Below, in pieces: positions 18,438-28,471 of a stretch of 64,000 nucleotides of DNA. How positions within the stretch are numbered: position 1 is the stretch's first letter; each line of letters begins with the position of its first letter. The position numbers were made by a program, and so were the translations under genes. The stretch covers positions 218,056-282,055 of the forward strand of contig JBKEEJ010000002.1 in NCBI GenBank assembly GCA_047777345.1. Direction: 5' to 3'. The notes beneath the pieces were generated by a model. It searched no databases and was not told where the DNA came from. It was given only the letters and a program-made list of their open reading frames with translations. This stretch comes from Anaerocolumna sp047777345 (GTDB taxonomy: Bacteria; Bacillota; Clostridia; Lachnospirales; Lachnospiraceae).

Positions 18438-20663
18438 TTATTTTACCAAATCGTTAAATTTACCTAATAAATCATCAATTGGTTCCTTATCCAACTGACG
18501 GAACACATCCATCCGTTCTACTTTAAACGGACTTGGTTTATTATGATTTTTCTTAAATGCCGTTGTCATATCACTCTCCTTATAATTAAATTTATCTTTA
18601 ATATTATCCCACATTTTGCTGCCTTTGTCATTATTAATTGTAACTAAACTTACACCTTTATCATCAAACATGGATGGATCAATATCTTTAATTCCCCAAA
18701 AATCACCTATTGTAAGATCGCCAACCCTGTTATGGTAAGTAAAGTCACAAAAACTGCAGCTGGGCCTTGAGATATAGTCATTTAAAAAGGCACGGAAATA
18801 ATTGTTCTTTCTGGCATTTACTTTTAGGTTTTTTCCATTCTCAAATTCAACGATCATACTGCATTTATGAATCAACCAGCCGGTACTTTTGTTTCGGAAT
18901 GTTAAGTTAACCACCCTGGATTTATATTTCTTTTGCAAATGCTCAATATACTGCCTGTAAATTTTGGGTGAAGGAGCAGCATGGCATAGTATTTCACAGA
19001 TATACAGGTTCTCATAATCTTTCCTTAAATAAGAGCGCAGTGCGGCACATTCGCAGGGAAGTCCGGAATACAGCACGGTCTTATTTTCTTTTAGCAAGTC
19101 ACGGATCCTGGGAAAGATTCCTTCAAAATTACTCTTTACATACTTGGAGCCATAAAAAGCTTTTACATCTTCCATATTATCCGCAATGGAAGAAACCACA
19201 TTCATATCCTTATCGTATTTGACTCCGACCACATAACCTTTCTTTTCCTCAATTACAAATCTGGCAAGTTCCGGGAATACGGCGCCGGAAGAACTCTTTA
19301 AGCGGACATCTTCCCGTTTGTTCATGGCGCAATAAACTTTCGGATACTCTTTCGTGTATTCAATCTTTTGACTTACTTTACGGATACATACTTTACTGCA
19401 GGCACCGCAGTCAATACATTTGTCCTTATCCACTACCGGATAGCGGAAACCTTCCTGATCTTCCACCATGGATATTGCGTTAACAGGACAAATTTCTTTG
19501 CAAGCGCAGCAGCCATAACAGTCATATTTTTTAATCTGAGTGGGACAGTCCACCCACTTTTGCCTGTCATTATTGCCCAAAGCATCCAGTAAAAACACAA
19601 GGGACTTCCGTCTTAATTCCTTAATTCTTCTTTTTACTTTTTCCGGCTCCTTAAATTCAAACATAGAAAAGTCCTCAAATTCTTCCGGCTTATAAAGCAG
19701 ATGGGACTCTAATTTTAAGGCTTTTAACAGATCCACCGTTCTGCTTCCTGTATTGGAGTGAAGCATAGATACAAAAGGCTTTTCATATATAATGGAAAAT
19801 ACCGTTCCGTGAAAGGAGTTGGTAATAACATATTCCGCATTCTCAATCAGACCCAGAAAATCTCCCGGATCCGAAGTATAGCAGGATGCGATTTCATTTT
19901 TAAATATCTTATTGGGTCTTCTCTGGACAATGGGAAGCCCTGTCGCATTGGAAACCTTGTTGGCAAAAGCCACTACTTCCGGATTGTGCTCCATCATATA
20001 CACAAATATATATTTTTCCTTAATATTGGGCATGGTCTTAATTGCGTCATATTCTTCCCGCTCCAGCAATAAAGTCGGATCCAGTACCACATCCACTTCC
20101 TTGGTTGTCAGGTTTTGCACCGGCTCTTTGGCGCTTTTTTCTCTTACCGAAATGGCCGTAAAGCTTTCCAGACTTTTTCTTATCTGCTCATGATAAATCG
20201 GAAGCAGGAAGTCTCTACCTATACTGGCGGCATAGGAAATTTTAAGAGGGCCCGGCTTTACAAAATCCAAAAAGTAGGCTGGATCAAACCCTCCGATATG
20301 CTCGCTGTTCCAAACCTGGTCACTTCCCACAATATAAGCATCCAGGTCCAGCTTAGCTTCCTTTAGTTCTTCATAAGTGCTAAAATCACCTAAAAGGTTA
20401 AAATTTCTTCGGATAAAACCGGTATACTTTTTATATCTTTTCAGGCTGTCAGGATTCTGAAAGCGGAGCTTAAACTCCGCAATCTTTTTCTCCAGCCCGT
20501 ATTTGCCTTTTAAGGGATTATACAAGTCATCAATAACACTCGGATGATAATTAATGACAGAGGCTTCCATACCATGATTTTTCAGGACCCTTTGCAATGC
20601 CCAGGTTTGCAGACTTGCCCCAAAATTATGGGCACTATGAAATGTTATAACGCCAACTTTCAT
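18438..20663 (-). CDS. Polysaccharide pyruvyl transferase fused to ferredoxin-FrhB domain
   Basis: This 741-residue fusion has residues 1-360 as a polysaccharide pyruvyl transferase (FHSAHNFGASLQTWAL, AYIVGSDQVWN, NSFHGTVFSI), which adds pyruvate ketal to a sugar using PEP. Residues about 377-425 hold two Cys clusters, CYGCCACKEICP and CIDCGACSKVC, expected to bind two 4Fe-4S clusters. Residues about 440-740 match the F420 hydrogenase/dehydrogenase beta-subunit (FrhB) N and C domains, including LYSGLPCECAALRSYL. In polysaccharide loci these two activities are often neighbouring genes; here they are one chain. The FrhB redox role in these loci is not settled. The ATG is one base after the upstream stop. 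Confidence 0.88.
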   Translation of the reverse strand: MKVGVITFHSAHNFGASLQTWALQRVLKNHGMEASVINYHPSVIDDLYNPLKGKYGLEKKIAEFKLRFQNPDSLKRYKKYTGFIRRNFNLLGDFSTYEELKEAKLDLDAYIVGSDQVWNSEHIGGFDPAYFLDFVKPGPLKISYAASIGRDFLLPIYHEQIRKSLESFTAISVREKSAKEPVQNLTTKEVDVVLDPTLLLEREEYDAIKTMPNIKEKYIFVYMMEHNPEVVAFANKVSNATGLPIVQRRPNKIFKNEIASCYTSDPGDFLGLIENAEYVITNSFHGTVFSIIYEKPFVSMLHSNTGSRTVDLLKALKLESHLLYKPEEFEDFSMFEFKEPEKVKRRIKELRRKSLVFLLDALGNNDRQKWVDCPTQIKKYDCYGCCACKEICPVNAISMVEDQEGFRYPVVDKDKCIDCGACSKVCIRKVSQKIEYTKEYPKVYCAMNKREDVRLKSSSGAVFPELARFVIEEKKGYVVGVKYDKDMNVVSSIADNMEDVKAFYGSKYVKSNFEGIFPRIRDLLKENKTVLYSGLPCECAALRSYLRKDYENLYICEILCHAAPSPKIYRQYIEHLQKKYKSRVVNLTFRNKSTGWLIHKCSMIVEFENGKNLKVNARKNNYFRAFLNDYISRPSCSFCDFTYHNRVGDLTIGDFWGIKDIDPSMFDDKGVSLVTINNDKGSKMWDNIKDKFNYKESDMTTAFKKNHNKPSPFKVERMDVFRQLDKEPIDDLLGKFNDLVK

Positions 20664-20664
20664 G

Positions 20665-23608
20665 TTATCTAGCCTCCTTTAGAATTGCGTCAACGGATAT
20701 GGCACTTGTGTCACAGACCACAATTCTTACTTTATCTTTCAATTCCTGAACTTCCTTTAAATTTTTCATACTGGAAGGAATCAAAACAAGGTTATAATTT
20801 GCAAGATTCCTTAAGGCATACCTTACATTCCTGCGGTATTTTCCTGAAGATTTGTATTTTTGCATATCAAAATCATGAAAATTAAAGATTTTCTTTCCGT
20901 CAAAAGTATCAAAAATATGAAGCAGCATTAAATCCATACCGGAATAATATATGACATAATCAAATTCCGTAGTGCCATAGTATTTTGCTCTTTCCCTTTT
21001 TGCAAGACTTTGTAGCTTTTTCTTCGTATAAGAATTCTCAATTCCAAAGCGGAAAGTAAGGGTAAAGGCTATATACTCGGACAAAGTATAATTTCTTCCT
21101 GCCGATATGGGAATATAGCCTACTTCTTTATCCAATAAGGAAAGCATTCTGGATGTTTTTTTCATGGCACCTGACTTAAAATGCAGGAAGTAATTTTTTT
21201 CTTTTAAGTCCAGATGATTTATTTCATCAATAAAGTGCTTATCTTCCTCATTGTCACGCAAAGCTTTTACATAAACCAGGACATTATCCACATCGGTTTT
21301 ATAGTAATTTTCCGTTCTGACTAAATTTTCTTCATTTAAAAAGACCGTGTCGCATACGTTTTTAGCCGTATCAGCCGAATCCAGACTGCAAAACTGCTTA
21401 TAAAACTTAGGATAGGAAAACTCCGGATTATTGATTTCTTTCACCAGCTCGTCCACCGTTTCTACCTTCGGCAAATCCATCTCATCCAGTCCGATGTAAA
21501 TTCCTCTGTCACCCAAATATTCCTCACGGTCATAAGTAAACAGAATAATCTTCTTTTTGGAAACGGCATAGTCAAACATAATGCTGGAATAGTCCGTAAT
21601 TAACATATCGCTGGCATTTAAGAAATCATAGGTTTCATAGTCAGCCGGAAATTCTTTTATATGCAGAAACTGAGAATAATCAATTCCTTTTTTAACAAAA
21701 GGATGGAGTTTTACAAACAGTACCTGATTTTCCTTTAACTTATGATCCAGATGTGCCAGATACCCGAAAATTCTGTTTACCTGGGCCTTGGATTCCTTCT
21801 TGTGCAGCAGCCCTCTCCATGTGGGCATGTAAACAATTACCTGCATATGTTCAAGGCCGCACTCACTTCGAATCTTATCCCTTCTGTCCGTACGGTAAAA
21901 GGAGGAGTTTCTGGGATATCCGGACAATAAAATTTTTCCTTCGTATATTTTATTCAACATATAGTCGGTTAAGAAAATATCCCTTGAGAACTCATTCTGA
22001 TACAGCAAATAATCGGCTATATTAAAGTTTCTCTGCACATTGCCCAGGGCATACTCTCTGTCAGGCACAATTCTTCCCATGGCTTTTAAAGGAGTGCCAT
22101 GCCAGGTGTTTAAATAAACCTGTTCCGGCTTCTTAATAAAATAAGGCGGGAAACTGGTGTCCGTTACCAGATACTTGGCAACTGCCAGGGCCCGTAAATA
22201 TTCATCAGAATGAAGTTCCACAAAGGTAACATGATGAATATTGTAGTTTTTTAATAACCTGTCATAAGTTTCAAACAGTTCTTTTTTCAGCACAAGCAAA
22301 ACATGGAAGTCTTTATATTTATCCCTTCTGGTTTCATATATCATATTAAAAATATTGCCTGCCAGGTCATCACCGTGCTTGGATTCAAACAATATAATTT
22401 TATCATTTACAGCCAGTTTTTCATAATATTGGGCGTATTTTACATCCGGAGGCAGATTAAATACTTTAAAAATACGAAGCTTCTTTAAACCGCCTATAAT
22501 GTACTTTACTTTATGCCTGGACTTCTTAAATTTTTTCCATTTTTTATTTATCTTATCCTGAATACTGATGATTTTAACTACCCCATTATACACTTTTGGG
22601 GGTACCTTTTCCCGCATGGTTACATAACGGATGGTTTTGTTTTTGTCCACATAATATTTTAAATGTTTTTTCAGGGCAGGACTTGCGGTATATTTCAGAT
22701 AATGATTATCTACCCAGCCGGGTATTTCTTTATTTAAGAAATCCTGGGTTATATCTATAATCTCTTTTTTTAACTGTAACTGGCCCTTCTTACTGTCGGT
22801 ATAAAAAGATTCGTAACGAAAAAAGAAGTGCCTTGTACAGATATATTCCAGCTCTTCTTTAAATGTATCAAATAAATCATTTTCTTTCATGAAATCGAAT
22901 AAAAGGGTAAATGCTTTGACAATATCTTTGGTAGCTTCCGAAAAGCTGTTTAAGAATCCTACCTGAGTTGTTTTCCGATAATTATAGAGAGGTTCCGGTA
23001 CAATGCCAATACTTTCTGCCATAACCGCTGCTTCAAAGGCCACTACCAGGTCTTCAAAACGGATTCCTTCCGGGAAACGAATGCCATCTAACAAAGTACG
23101 CTTAAACAACTTGTCCCACGGGAAAGGGGATATATGAGCCAGTTCAAACTTTCGTTCCGACATTTTAAAATTCTGGTTCATGGAAAACAGTTTCATTTCT
23201 TTTCGTTTTAATTCCTTTTTGCCTTCCACTTCATAAACATTATACCTAGAGCATATCACCAAATCGTTATTATCCTCGACAGCTTTTCTTATAAAGCTTT
23301 TCCGCCATATTAAGTTCAACAAAGTCATCACTGTCCACAAACATAATATATTCACCCGTGGCATGGTCCAGGCCATAATTACGGGCATGACTGACGCCCC
23401 GATTTTCTGTCGTAAAGACTTTTACCATATCGGGGTATTTCTTTTCATATTCTTCCAATATTTTTATACTGTTATCAGGGCTACCATCGTTCACTACAAT
23501 AATTTCAATCTCTTTTAAAGTCTGATTTACCAGGCTTTCCATACACTGTCTTAAATATTTTTCAACATTGTAGACAGGAACAATGATACTCACTTTATAC
23601 TCATTCAT
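20665..23608 (-). CDS. GT2 glycosyltransferase fused to CDP-glycerol (TagB/TagF-like) transferase (one +1 frameshift)
   Basis: Removing one T from the T4 run at 23284-23287 joins two frames into a protein of about 980 residues. The N-terminal part is a GT2 domain (VSIIVPVYNVEKYL, VNDGSPDNS, FVDSDDF). From about residue 390 it is a CDP-glycerol:polyol-phosphate transferase (LNTWHGTPLKAMG, LSGYPRNSSF, YMPTWRG, LITDYSSIMFDYA). Such fusions build teichoic-acid-like glycerol- or ribitol-phosphate polymers. The start at 23608 is chosen because AGGAGG lies 9 bases upstream; without the joining the GT2 domain would be cut at DDF-containing strand. It heads the second surface operon. Confidence 0.85.
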
Positions 23609-23646
23609 TCTAGTATTCCTCCTGGTTTTGGTTACCACTAAGAAGG

Positions 23647-23675
23647 ATTTTAACATAGTTAAGGGATATATGCAA
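23647..23675 (-). promoter_or_regulatory. Sigma-A promoter of the second surface operon
   Basis: On the minus strand, -35 TTGCAT (23670-23675), a 17-base spacer and -10 TAAAAT (23647-23652) lie 38 bases before the GT2/TagF start. The -35 hexamer is identical to that of manC. Confidence 0.65.
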
Positions 23676-23697
23676 GATTTCTTAAGGATTCTTAAGG
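23670..23697 (-). promoter_or_regulatory. Direct-repeat operator-like element (copy 2)
   Basis: On the minus strand CCTTAAGAAT is followed directly by CCTTAAGAAA, and TTGCAT starts 10 bp after the second TTAA. This is the counterpart of the element at 2269-2296, with the same spacing to -35. The perfect 10-bp period suggests tandem binding of a dimeric activator on one DNA face. Confidence 0.55.
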
Positions 23698-23789
23698 ATT
23701 TGAATAATAATTCATAATTAAGCGAACTGCATATGGATATAGGAATTTTGTGAACTTTAGAAACAGAATGATGTTAACCTTATCATAAA

Positions 23790-23818
23790 GTAACCGGAGA
23801 GAATATCCCTCCGGCTAC
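23790..23818 (-). other. Strong hairpin downstream of the S-layer-like gene
   Basis: A 10-bp stem (GTAGCCGGAG with CTCCGGTTAC, one G-T pair) lies 38 bases beyond the main terminator. It is followed on the minus strand only by TTTA, so it may be a back-up terminator or a 3' processing structure. No other role is visible. Confidence 0.4.
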
Positions 23819-23855
23819 CAAAAAACATATTACCCCAATGCTTGACAAAGAACCC

Positions 23856-23889
23856 AAAAAAATCCAGGCATAAATGCCTGGATTTTTTT
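23856..23889 (-). terminator. Rho-independent terminator of the S-layer-like gene
   Basis: ATCCAGGCAT and ATGCCTGGAT form a perfect stem flanked by A and T runs, directly after the stop codon at 23891. It can work in both directions. Confidence 0.9.
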
Positions 23890-23890
23890 A

Positions 23891-26370
23891 TTATTCTACA
23901 ACACTAAGACTAGTTTCAGTCTTAATCTTAGTTGCGAATGTAGTACTACCAACAGTTTCATAAATAGTAATAGACTTCACATAAACACTTCCCTTATTGT
24001 TAAGAGGAGTATCAAGATCGATAGAGTCTTTACCATACATAGCTTCAACTTCACCAATCTCATAGCTGTCATATTTAGATGTAATCTTAACAACATCAGG
24101 TAATGCAGCTCTTAAGGTTGAGTATCTGTCAACTGTTGCCTTTTCCAACGTAAATGTAGGTGCTAATTGACTATCAGATAATTTGAAAGAAGTAGATGTT
24201 TGCTTCTTAGTAGTAGGATCAGTTACAATAACTGTATAAACACCTGTATCTGCCTTGGTAAATACAGTTTTGCTCTCTACAGTCTTAGTTGTTAAGCCAC
24301 CAAAGGTAGCAACACCATCTTTTGCTGTAACTGTTCCCTTATCATCACTGCCAAGCTTAAACTGAAGCTTAGCATTATTGATCTTCGTGATCTTCTGACC
24401 TGAACTATTTAAACCATAAACAGTAAATTTGATAGTCTTATCTTCAACTGTAGTACCATCTTTAACTGCTAAATCAACTGAATCCACATCACGTTCAACT
24501 TTAATTGTTGAAACTGTAGATGAATCATCTACCTTCGTAGCAGTAACAGAAATATTAAATGTTCTGTCATAATATGTTACTTTATAAGTATTAACTGCTG
24601 TTCTATCAAGTTTTTTTACCTGCTACTAAACTGAAAGTCAGTTTATTGTTTTCTGGTAGATAATTAATTACATCATCTGTTTTACCATTAACTGAAGCCT
24701 TTTCAGAAATAGGCACAACAGTTATTGTTTCACCACTTGTTTTCATAGTCAGGTTCATTACCATACTGATCTTTAACTGTGAAAGTAATTGTTGCACTGT
24801 CTCCGCCTAAAGCTGTTGCATCAGATAAGCTTACGCTATTTGTACTAGCTGATACACTAGTTACTTTTGCTTTAGCTCCAATTGTAACAGGAAGCATCTT
24901 AACTGTCTGACCGTAAGTTGCTTTAACATATGCAGATCCAGTCTTAACAGGATATACATAAACACCATCATCACTCTTAACTACTGTTAAGATAGAAGCA
25001 TCGCTTGTATCAAAATCAAAATCTGCTTCAGTTAAATCTTTATCGGTATCAATATCTTTTGCCTTTAAGAATAACTGATAACCTGTTGATTCTGCAGGAA
25101 TTGTAGTGTTAAGTTTTGTCCAATCAGCTTTGTCTGTAGCTAAAGTATAAGTAATGTCTTTAGCTTGATTAGGAATTTCTTTTACTGAATTGATTACAGC
25201 ACTGCTTTCATATGTTTTTTCATTAGCACCGTCATAAGTGTATGTGTGATATGTTGCTTTTACTGTAACTGATTCAGGATAATTGTAAATTGTTATCTCG
25301 TATTTTTTGGTTTCATCGTTCCAAAGAACATAGCCCTTGGATTCATCCACAGTAAATGTTACATTATTCTGTAAAGCATCCGTTTTTGTAACATCAACGC
25401 CGTTAGCATCAAGCAATTTAACATCTAATGCTGTAGGTTTGTTATACTGAACGGTCTTGCCAGAAAGCTGAATACTTGCTACTTCGCCAACGCTTGCTAC
25501 AAAAGTCTTTTCTGACTTATCATAAGTAACTTTATAAGTAGCCTTATCAACTAAATCAATAAAAAGTGTTACGGTAGCAACTTTTCCGCTTTCATCAAAG
25601 CTAATGTCCTTAATTACTTGTTTAACGCCATTAGCATCTGTAACAGTAAGTTGGTCTTTTGTTAATTTTTCATGTTGATCAGTTCCGAATGTTAATTCAA
25701 ACTTATTAGGAGTTGTTTGCTTAACAGCCTGGATACCGTCAACAACAGTTACTTTAACAGAATCTGTCCTGTTGTATTTGCTGTTATCAGCGCTCTTGGA
25801 TGTTGCTTTGGAAAGAACTGTGATAGTTGCTTCACCAGCGCCAACAGCCTTAACAACACCAGTCTTAGCATCAACTGTTGCTACTTCAGGGTTGTCAGAT
25901 ACATATTTCAGTACATCAGTAGATTTAGCAGGAGTCTTAACTGCATTTAAGTCTTTGTCCTGACCAATTACTAATGTGAAATCATCGGCACCAATATCAA
26001 CGCTTGTTGCACGAAGTTTTACTTTAATTGATTGCTTATAGGATGCAACCCATTTGCCCTTGGAATTTCTTGCTGTAATTTTAGCAGTTACTTTTCCAGG
26101 AGCCTTTGGTGTAACAACACCTTTTTTATTGATTGTAGCAATTGAAGAATCGCTAACTGTCCAGGTATATTTGTAACCTTTAACAGTTTTGCTCAGGCCT
26201 AAATCGACCTTGTCACCAACATAAAGAATGGATGGTGCTGCGCCGCCGCCTTCTTTAACAATTTTAACAGTTGTAGCAGCTGATGCACTGGTAGGTACAG
26301 TCAGGCTTGTTACAACCATTGCCAAAGCAAGGCTGGAAGCTAATTTCTTTTTAAAGAAATTTTTCCTCAT
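23891..26370 (-). CDS. Secreted S-layer-like protein with bacterial Ig-like domains (two +1 frameshifts)
   Basis: Three consecutive frames join into about 825 residues when one T is removed from each of the runs 24740-24743 and 24611-24617. The start has a clear signal peptide (RKNFFKKKLASSLALAM, ending near SASAA). Residues about 30-230 hold two Big_2-type Ig-like domains (WTVSDSSIATINKKGVVTPK; DNPEVATVDAKTGVV). The remainder is Thr/Ser/Val/Lys/Asp-rich beta-sandwich repeats with no Cys. No SLH or LPXTG motif is visible, so the anchoring is unknown. AGGAGG, a TTGACC-17-TATAAT promoter and a strong terminator suggest high expression, as for a main surface-layer protein. Confidence 0.75.
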
Positions 26371-26448
26371 ATACTTTCTTCCTCCTTAAAATATAGGTTT
26401 GGTTTGATGTTATATTTTCTCAAATATAATCATTCCAATAACAAGTTG

Positions 26449-26477
26449 ATTATAACAACATTCAAACAAAAGGTCAA
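26449..26477 (-). promoter_or_regulatory. Strong sigma-A promoter of the S-layer-like gene
   Basis: -35 TTGACC (26472-26477), 17 bases and -10 TATAAT (26449-26454) on the minus strand, 79 bases before the ATG. The stretch 26478-26786 between here and thrC holds no gene; a small hairpin with CGGCTTTT (26560-26585) is the only other structure seen. Confidence 0.75.
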
Positions 26478-26786
26478 GTCCTTTTATCTATTATTTTACT
26501 TTTTTTCGCGGATAAAAAGCCGGTTTCAAAACCTTTGTTTTGCCTTATTTTTGACACATTCCAGCCGTTTTTTCAATCGGCTTTTCAGGTCTTGAAATTG
26601 GCTTTTCTTTCCAAAATAAATCAGATTGAACTATAACCTGTTTGCATGTTGCATTTATATGGAACTGATTATATTTAAGTCATAAAGAGCTAACATTTCT
26701 TTTACTCTGCCCTCGTCTGACCTGTCTATATAATGCACCCAGAATGTGTCAAATTTATGTCATGCTTTTGTCATAATTAGTTTATT

Positions 26787-28277
26787 TTACCGTTTCAGCA
26801 AAATATTCTCCACCATATCCTGCATTTTCTCCTTATCGCAGACCCTGTCATGTAAAATGCAGGCAAAGCGTATTTCTTCGATGGCTTTCGGAATCTCTGT
26901 GTTGGACAGTTTACTTAAGGCATCAATCAGTTCAAAATCACTTTTATCTGCACAGTTATAACCTAGAGCTTTCATTACGCTTCTTGTAAACTTATAAGGG
27001 CTTGCCGTAGAGGCTATGATGGTTTTGGTTTTATCCCCGGATAAAGAAACATATTTTTCGTAAACACTGGCTGCAACAGCTGTATGGGTATCAATAACGT
27101 AACCGGTATTATCATATAACTTTTTTATCATGCCGGCAGTTTCTTCTTCGGAAGCATATCCTCCCACGAAGTCTTTCATTTTTGCTTTCATTTCGTCGGT
27201 TATCCTGTATTCGCCTTTGGTATTTAAAGCTTGCATTAAGGAAAGAGTTTTTTCGGGATTCTTGCCCGTAAGCTGATAGATTAACCGCTCCAGATTGCTG
27301 GATATAAGTATGTCCATGGACGGTGATGATGTTAATACAAACTCCCGGTTTTTGTTATAGATGCCCGTATGAAAAAAGTCAAAAAGTACCTTATTCTCAT
27401 TGGAAGCACAGATTAATTTATCAATTGGAAGGCCCATGGATTTTGCATAATAGGCAGCCAGAATATTTCCAAAGTTGCCGGTGGGAACTACCACATTAAT
27501 TGTTTCACCTTCCGCTATTTCACCGTTTTTCAATAGTTTTGCGTAAGAATATACGTAGTAAACAATCTGAGGCACCAACCTTCCGATGTTAATTGAATTG
27601 GCAGAAGAAAACTGATAACCTTTTTTCTTTAAGGCAGCCCCAAGATCCTTGTTATTAAAAATTGCCTTTACGCCGTTTTGGGCATCGTCAAAATTACCCC
27701 GGATACCGATTACATAAGTATTCTTACCCTTCTGGGTTACCATCTGTCTTTCCTGGATAGGGCTTACCCCGTCTTTCGGATAGAATACGATAATCCTGGT
27801 GCCTTCCACATCGGCAAAGCCGGCAAGGGCAGCCTTTCCCGTATCTCCCGAAGTGGCAGTTAAAATTACGATTTCGTCAGTTACCTGATTTTTCTTAGCA
27901 GCCGTAGTCAACAGGTGAGGCAGTATGGACAAAGCCATATCTTTAAATGCGATGGTGGCCCCGTGAAATAATTCCAGATAAAAGGCTCCGTCTGCCTTTA
28001 CCAAAGGAGCAATCTCTTCGGTGTCAAATTTATCGTCATAAGCCCGGTTAATACATTTTTTTAATTCCTCTTCCGTAAAATCCGTAAAATACAGCTTCAT
28101 CACTTCATAGGCTGTTTCCTGATAAGTCATTTTCCCTAACTGTTTTAGTGGAATATCAAGTTTCGGAATTGTTACCGGTACATATAGCCCTCCGTCATCC
28201 GCCAGCCCTTTTAAAATGGCCTGGGATGCGGTAATAGGCTTACTGCTGCTTCGGGTGCTCTGATACATTAAATTCAT
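26787..28277 (-). CDS. thrC: Threonine synthase
   Basis: This 496-residue PLP enzyme makes threonine from O-phosphohomoserine. LFHGATIAFKDMALS contains the PLP-binding Lys (FKD). TATSGDTGKAAL and VVPTGNFGNILAAYYA bind the cofactor phosphate and ring. The length matches the longer (yeast/E. coli type) threonine synthases. It stands alone with its own promoter 57-85 bases upstream; the leader is too short for a T-box. CAGGAG precedes the ATG. No other threonine gene is in the window. Confidence 0.95.
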   Translation of the reverse strand: MNLMYQSTRSSSKPITASQAILKGLADDGGLYVPVTIPKLDIPLKQLGKMTYQETAYEVMKLYFTDFTEEELKKCINRAYDDKFDTEEIAPLVKADGAFYLELFHGATIAFKDMALSILPHLLTTAAKKNQVTDEIVILTATSGDTGKAALAGFADVEGTRIIVFYPKDGVSPIQERQMVTQKGKNTYVIGIRGNFDDAQNGVKAIFNNKDLGAALKKKGYQFSSANSINIGRLVPQIVYYVYSYAKLLKNGEIAEGETINVVVPTGNFGNILAAYYAKSMGLPIDKLICASNENKVLFDFFHTGIYNKNREFVLTSSPSMDILISSNLERLIYQLTGKNPEKTLSLMQALNTKGEYRITDEMKAKMKDFVGGYASEEETAGMIKKLYDNTGYVIDTHTAVAASVYEKYVSLSGDKTKTIIASTASPYKFTRSVMKALGYNCADKSDFELIDALSKLSNTEIPKAIEEIRFACILHDRVCDKEKMQDMVENILLKR

Positions 28278-28333
28278 AATGGTTCACTCCTGTTTCTATT
28301 ATAATTATTAATTTCTTTGTTTAAATTTTCTGT

Positions 28334-28362
28334 ATTATAACACGTTTGGAAAAGTTGGACAA
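28334..28362 (-). promoter_or_regulatory. Sigma-A promoter of thrC
   Basis: -35 TTGTCC (28357-28362), 17-base spacer, perfect -10 TATAAT (28334-28339) on the minus strand. Confidence 0.7.
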
Positions 28363-28394
28363 TACGAAATGTAAAACAGAATTTAAAGAAAGGC

Positions 28395-28436
28395 AAAAGG
28401 GCTGTGCATGGAATATATTATGCAACAGCCCTTTTT
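28395..28436 (-). terminator. Terminator after the SleB-type hydrolase gene
   Basis: AAAAGGGCTGT and ACAGCCCTTTTT flank an inner GCAT/ATGC pairing, giving a long stem with T runs on both strands. It lies 36 bases after the hydrolase stop and just upstream of the thrC promoter, insulating the two. Confidence 0.9.
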
Positions 28437-28471
28437 CAAGCTTGTATTCTTTTTAATACCACCTATGTTAA

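Noticed and set aside
28278..28333. T-box or threonine riboswitch leader for thrC
   Set aside because: The leader from the predicted start is only about 50 bases and has no terminator-antiterminator structure.
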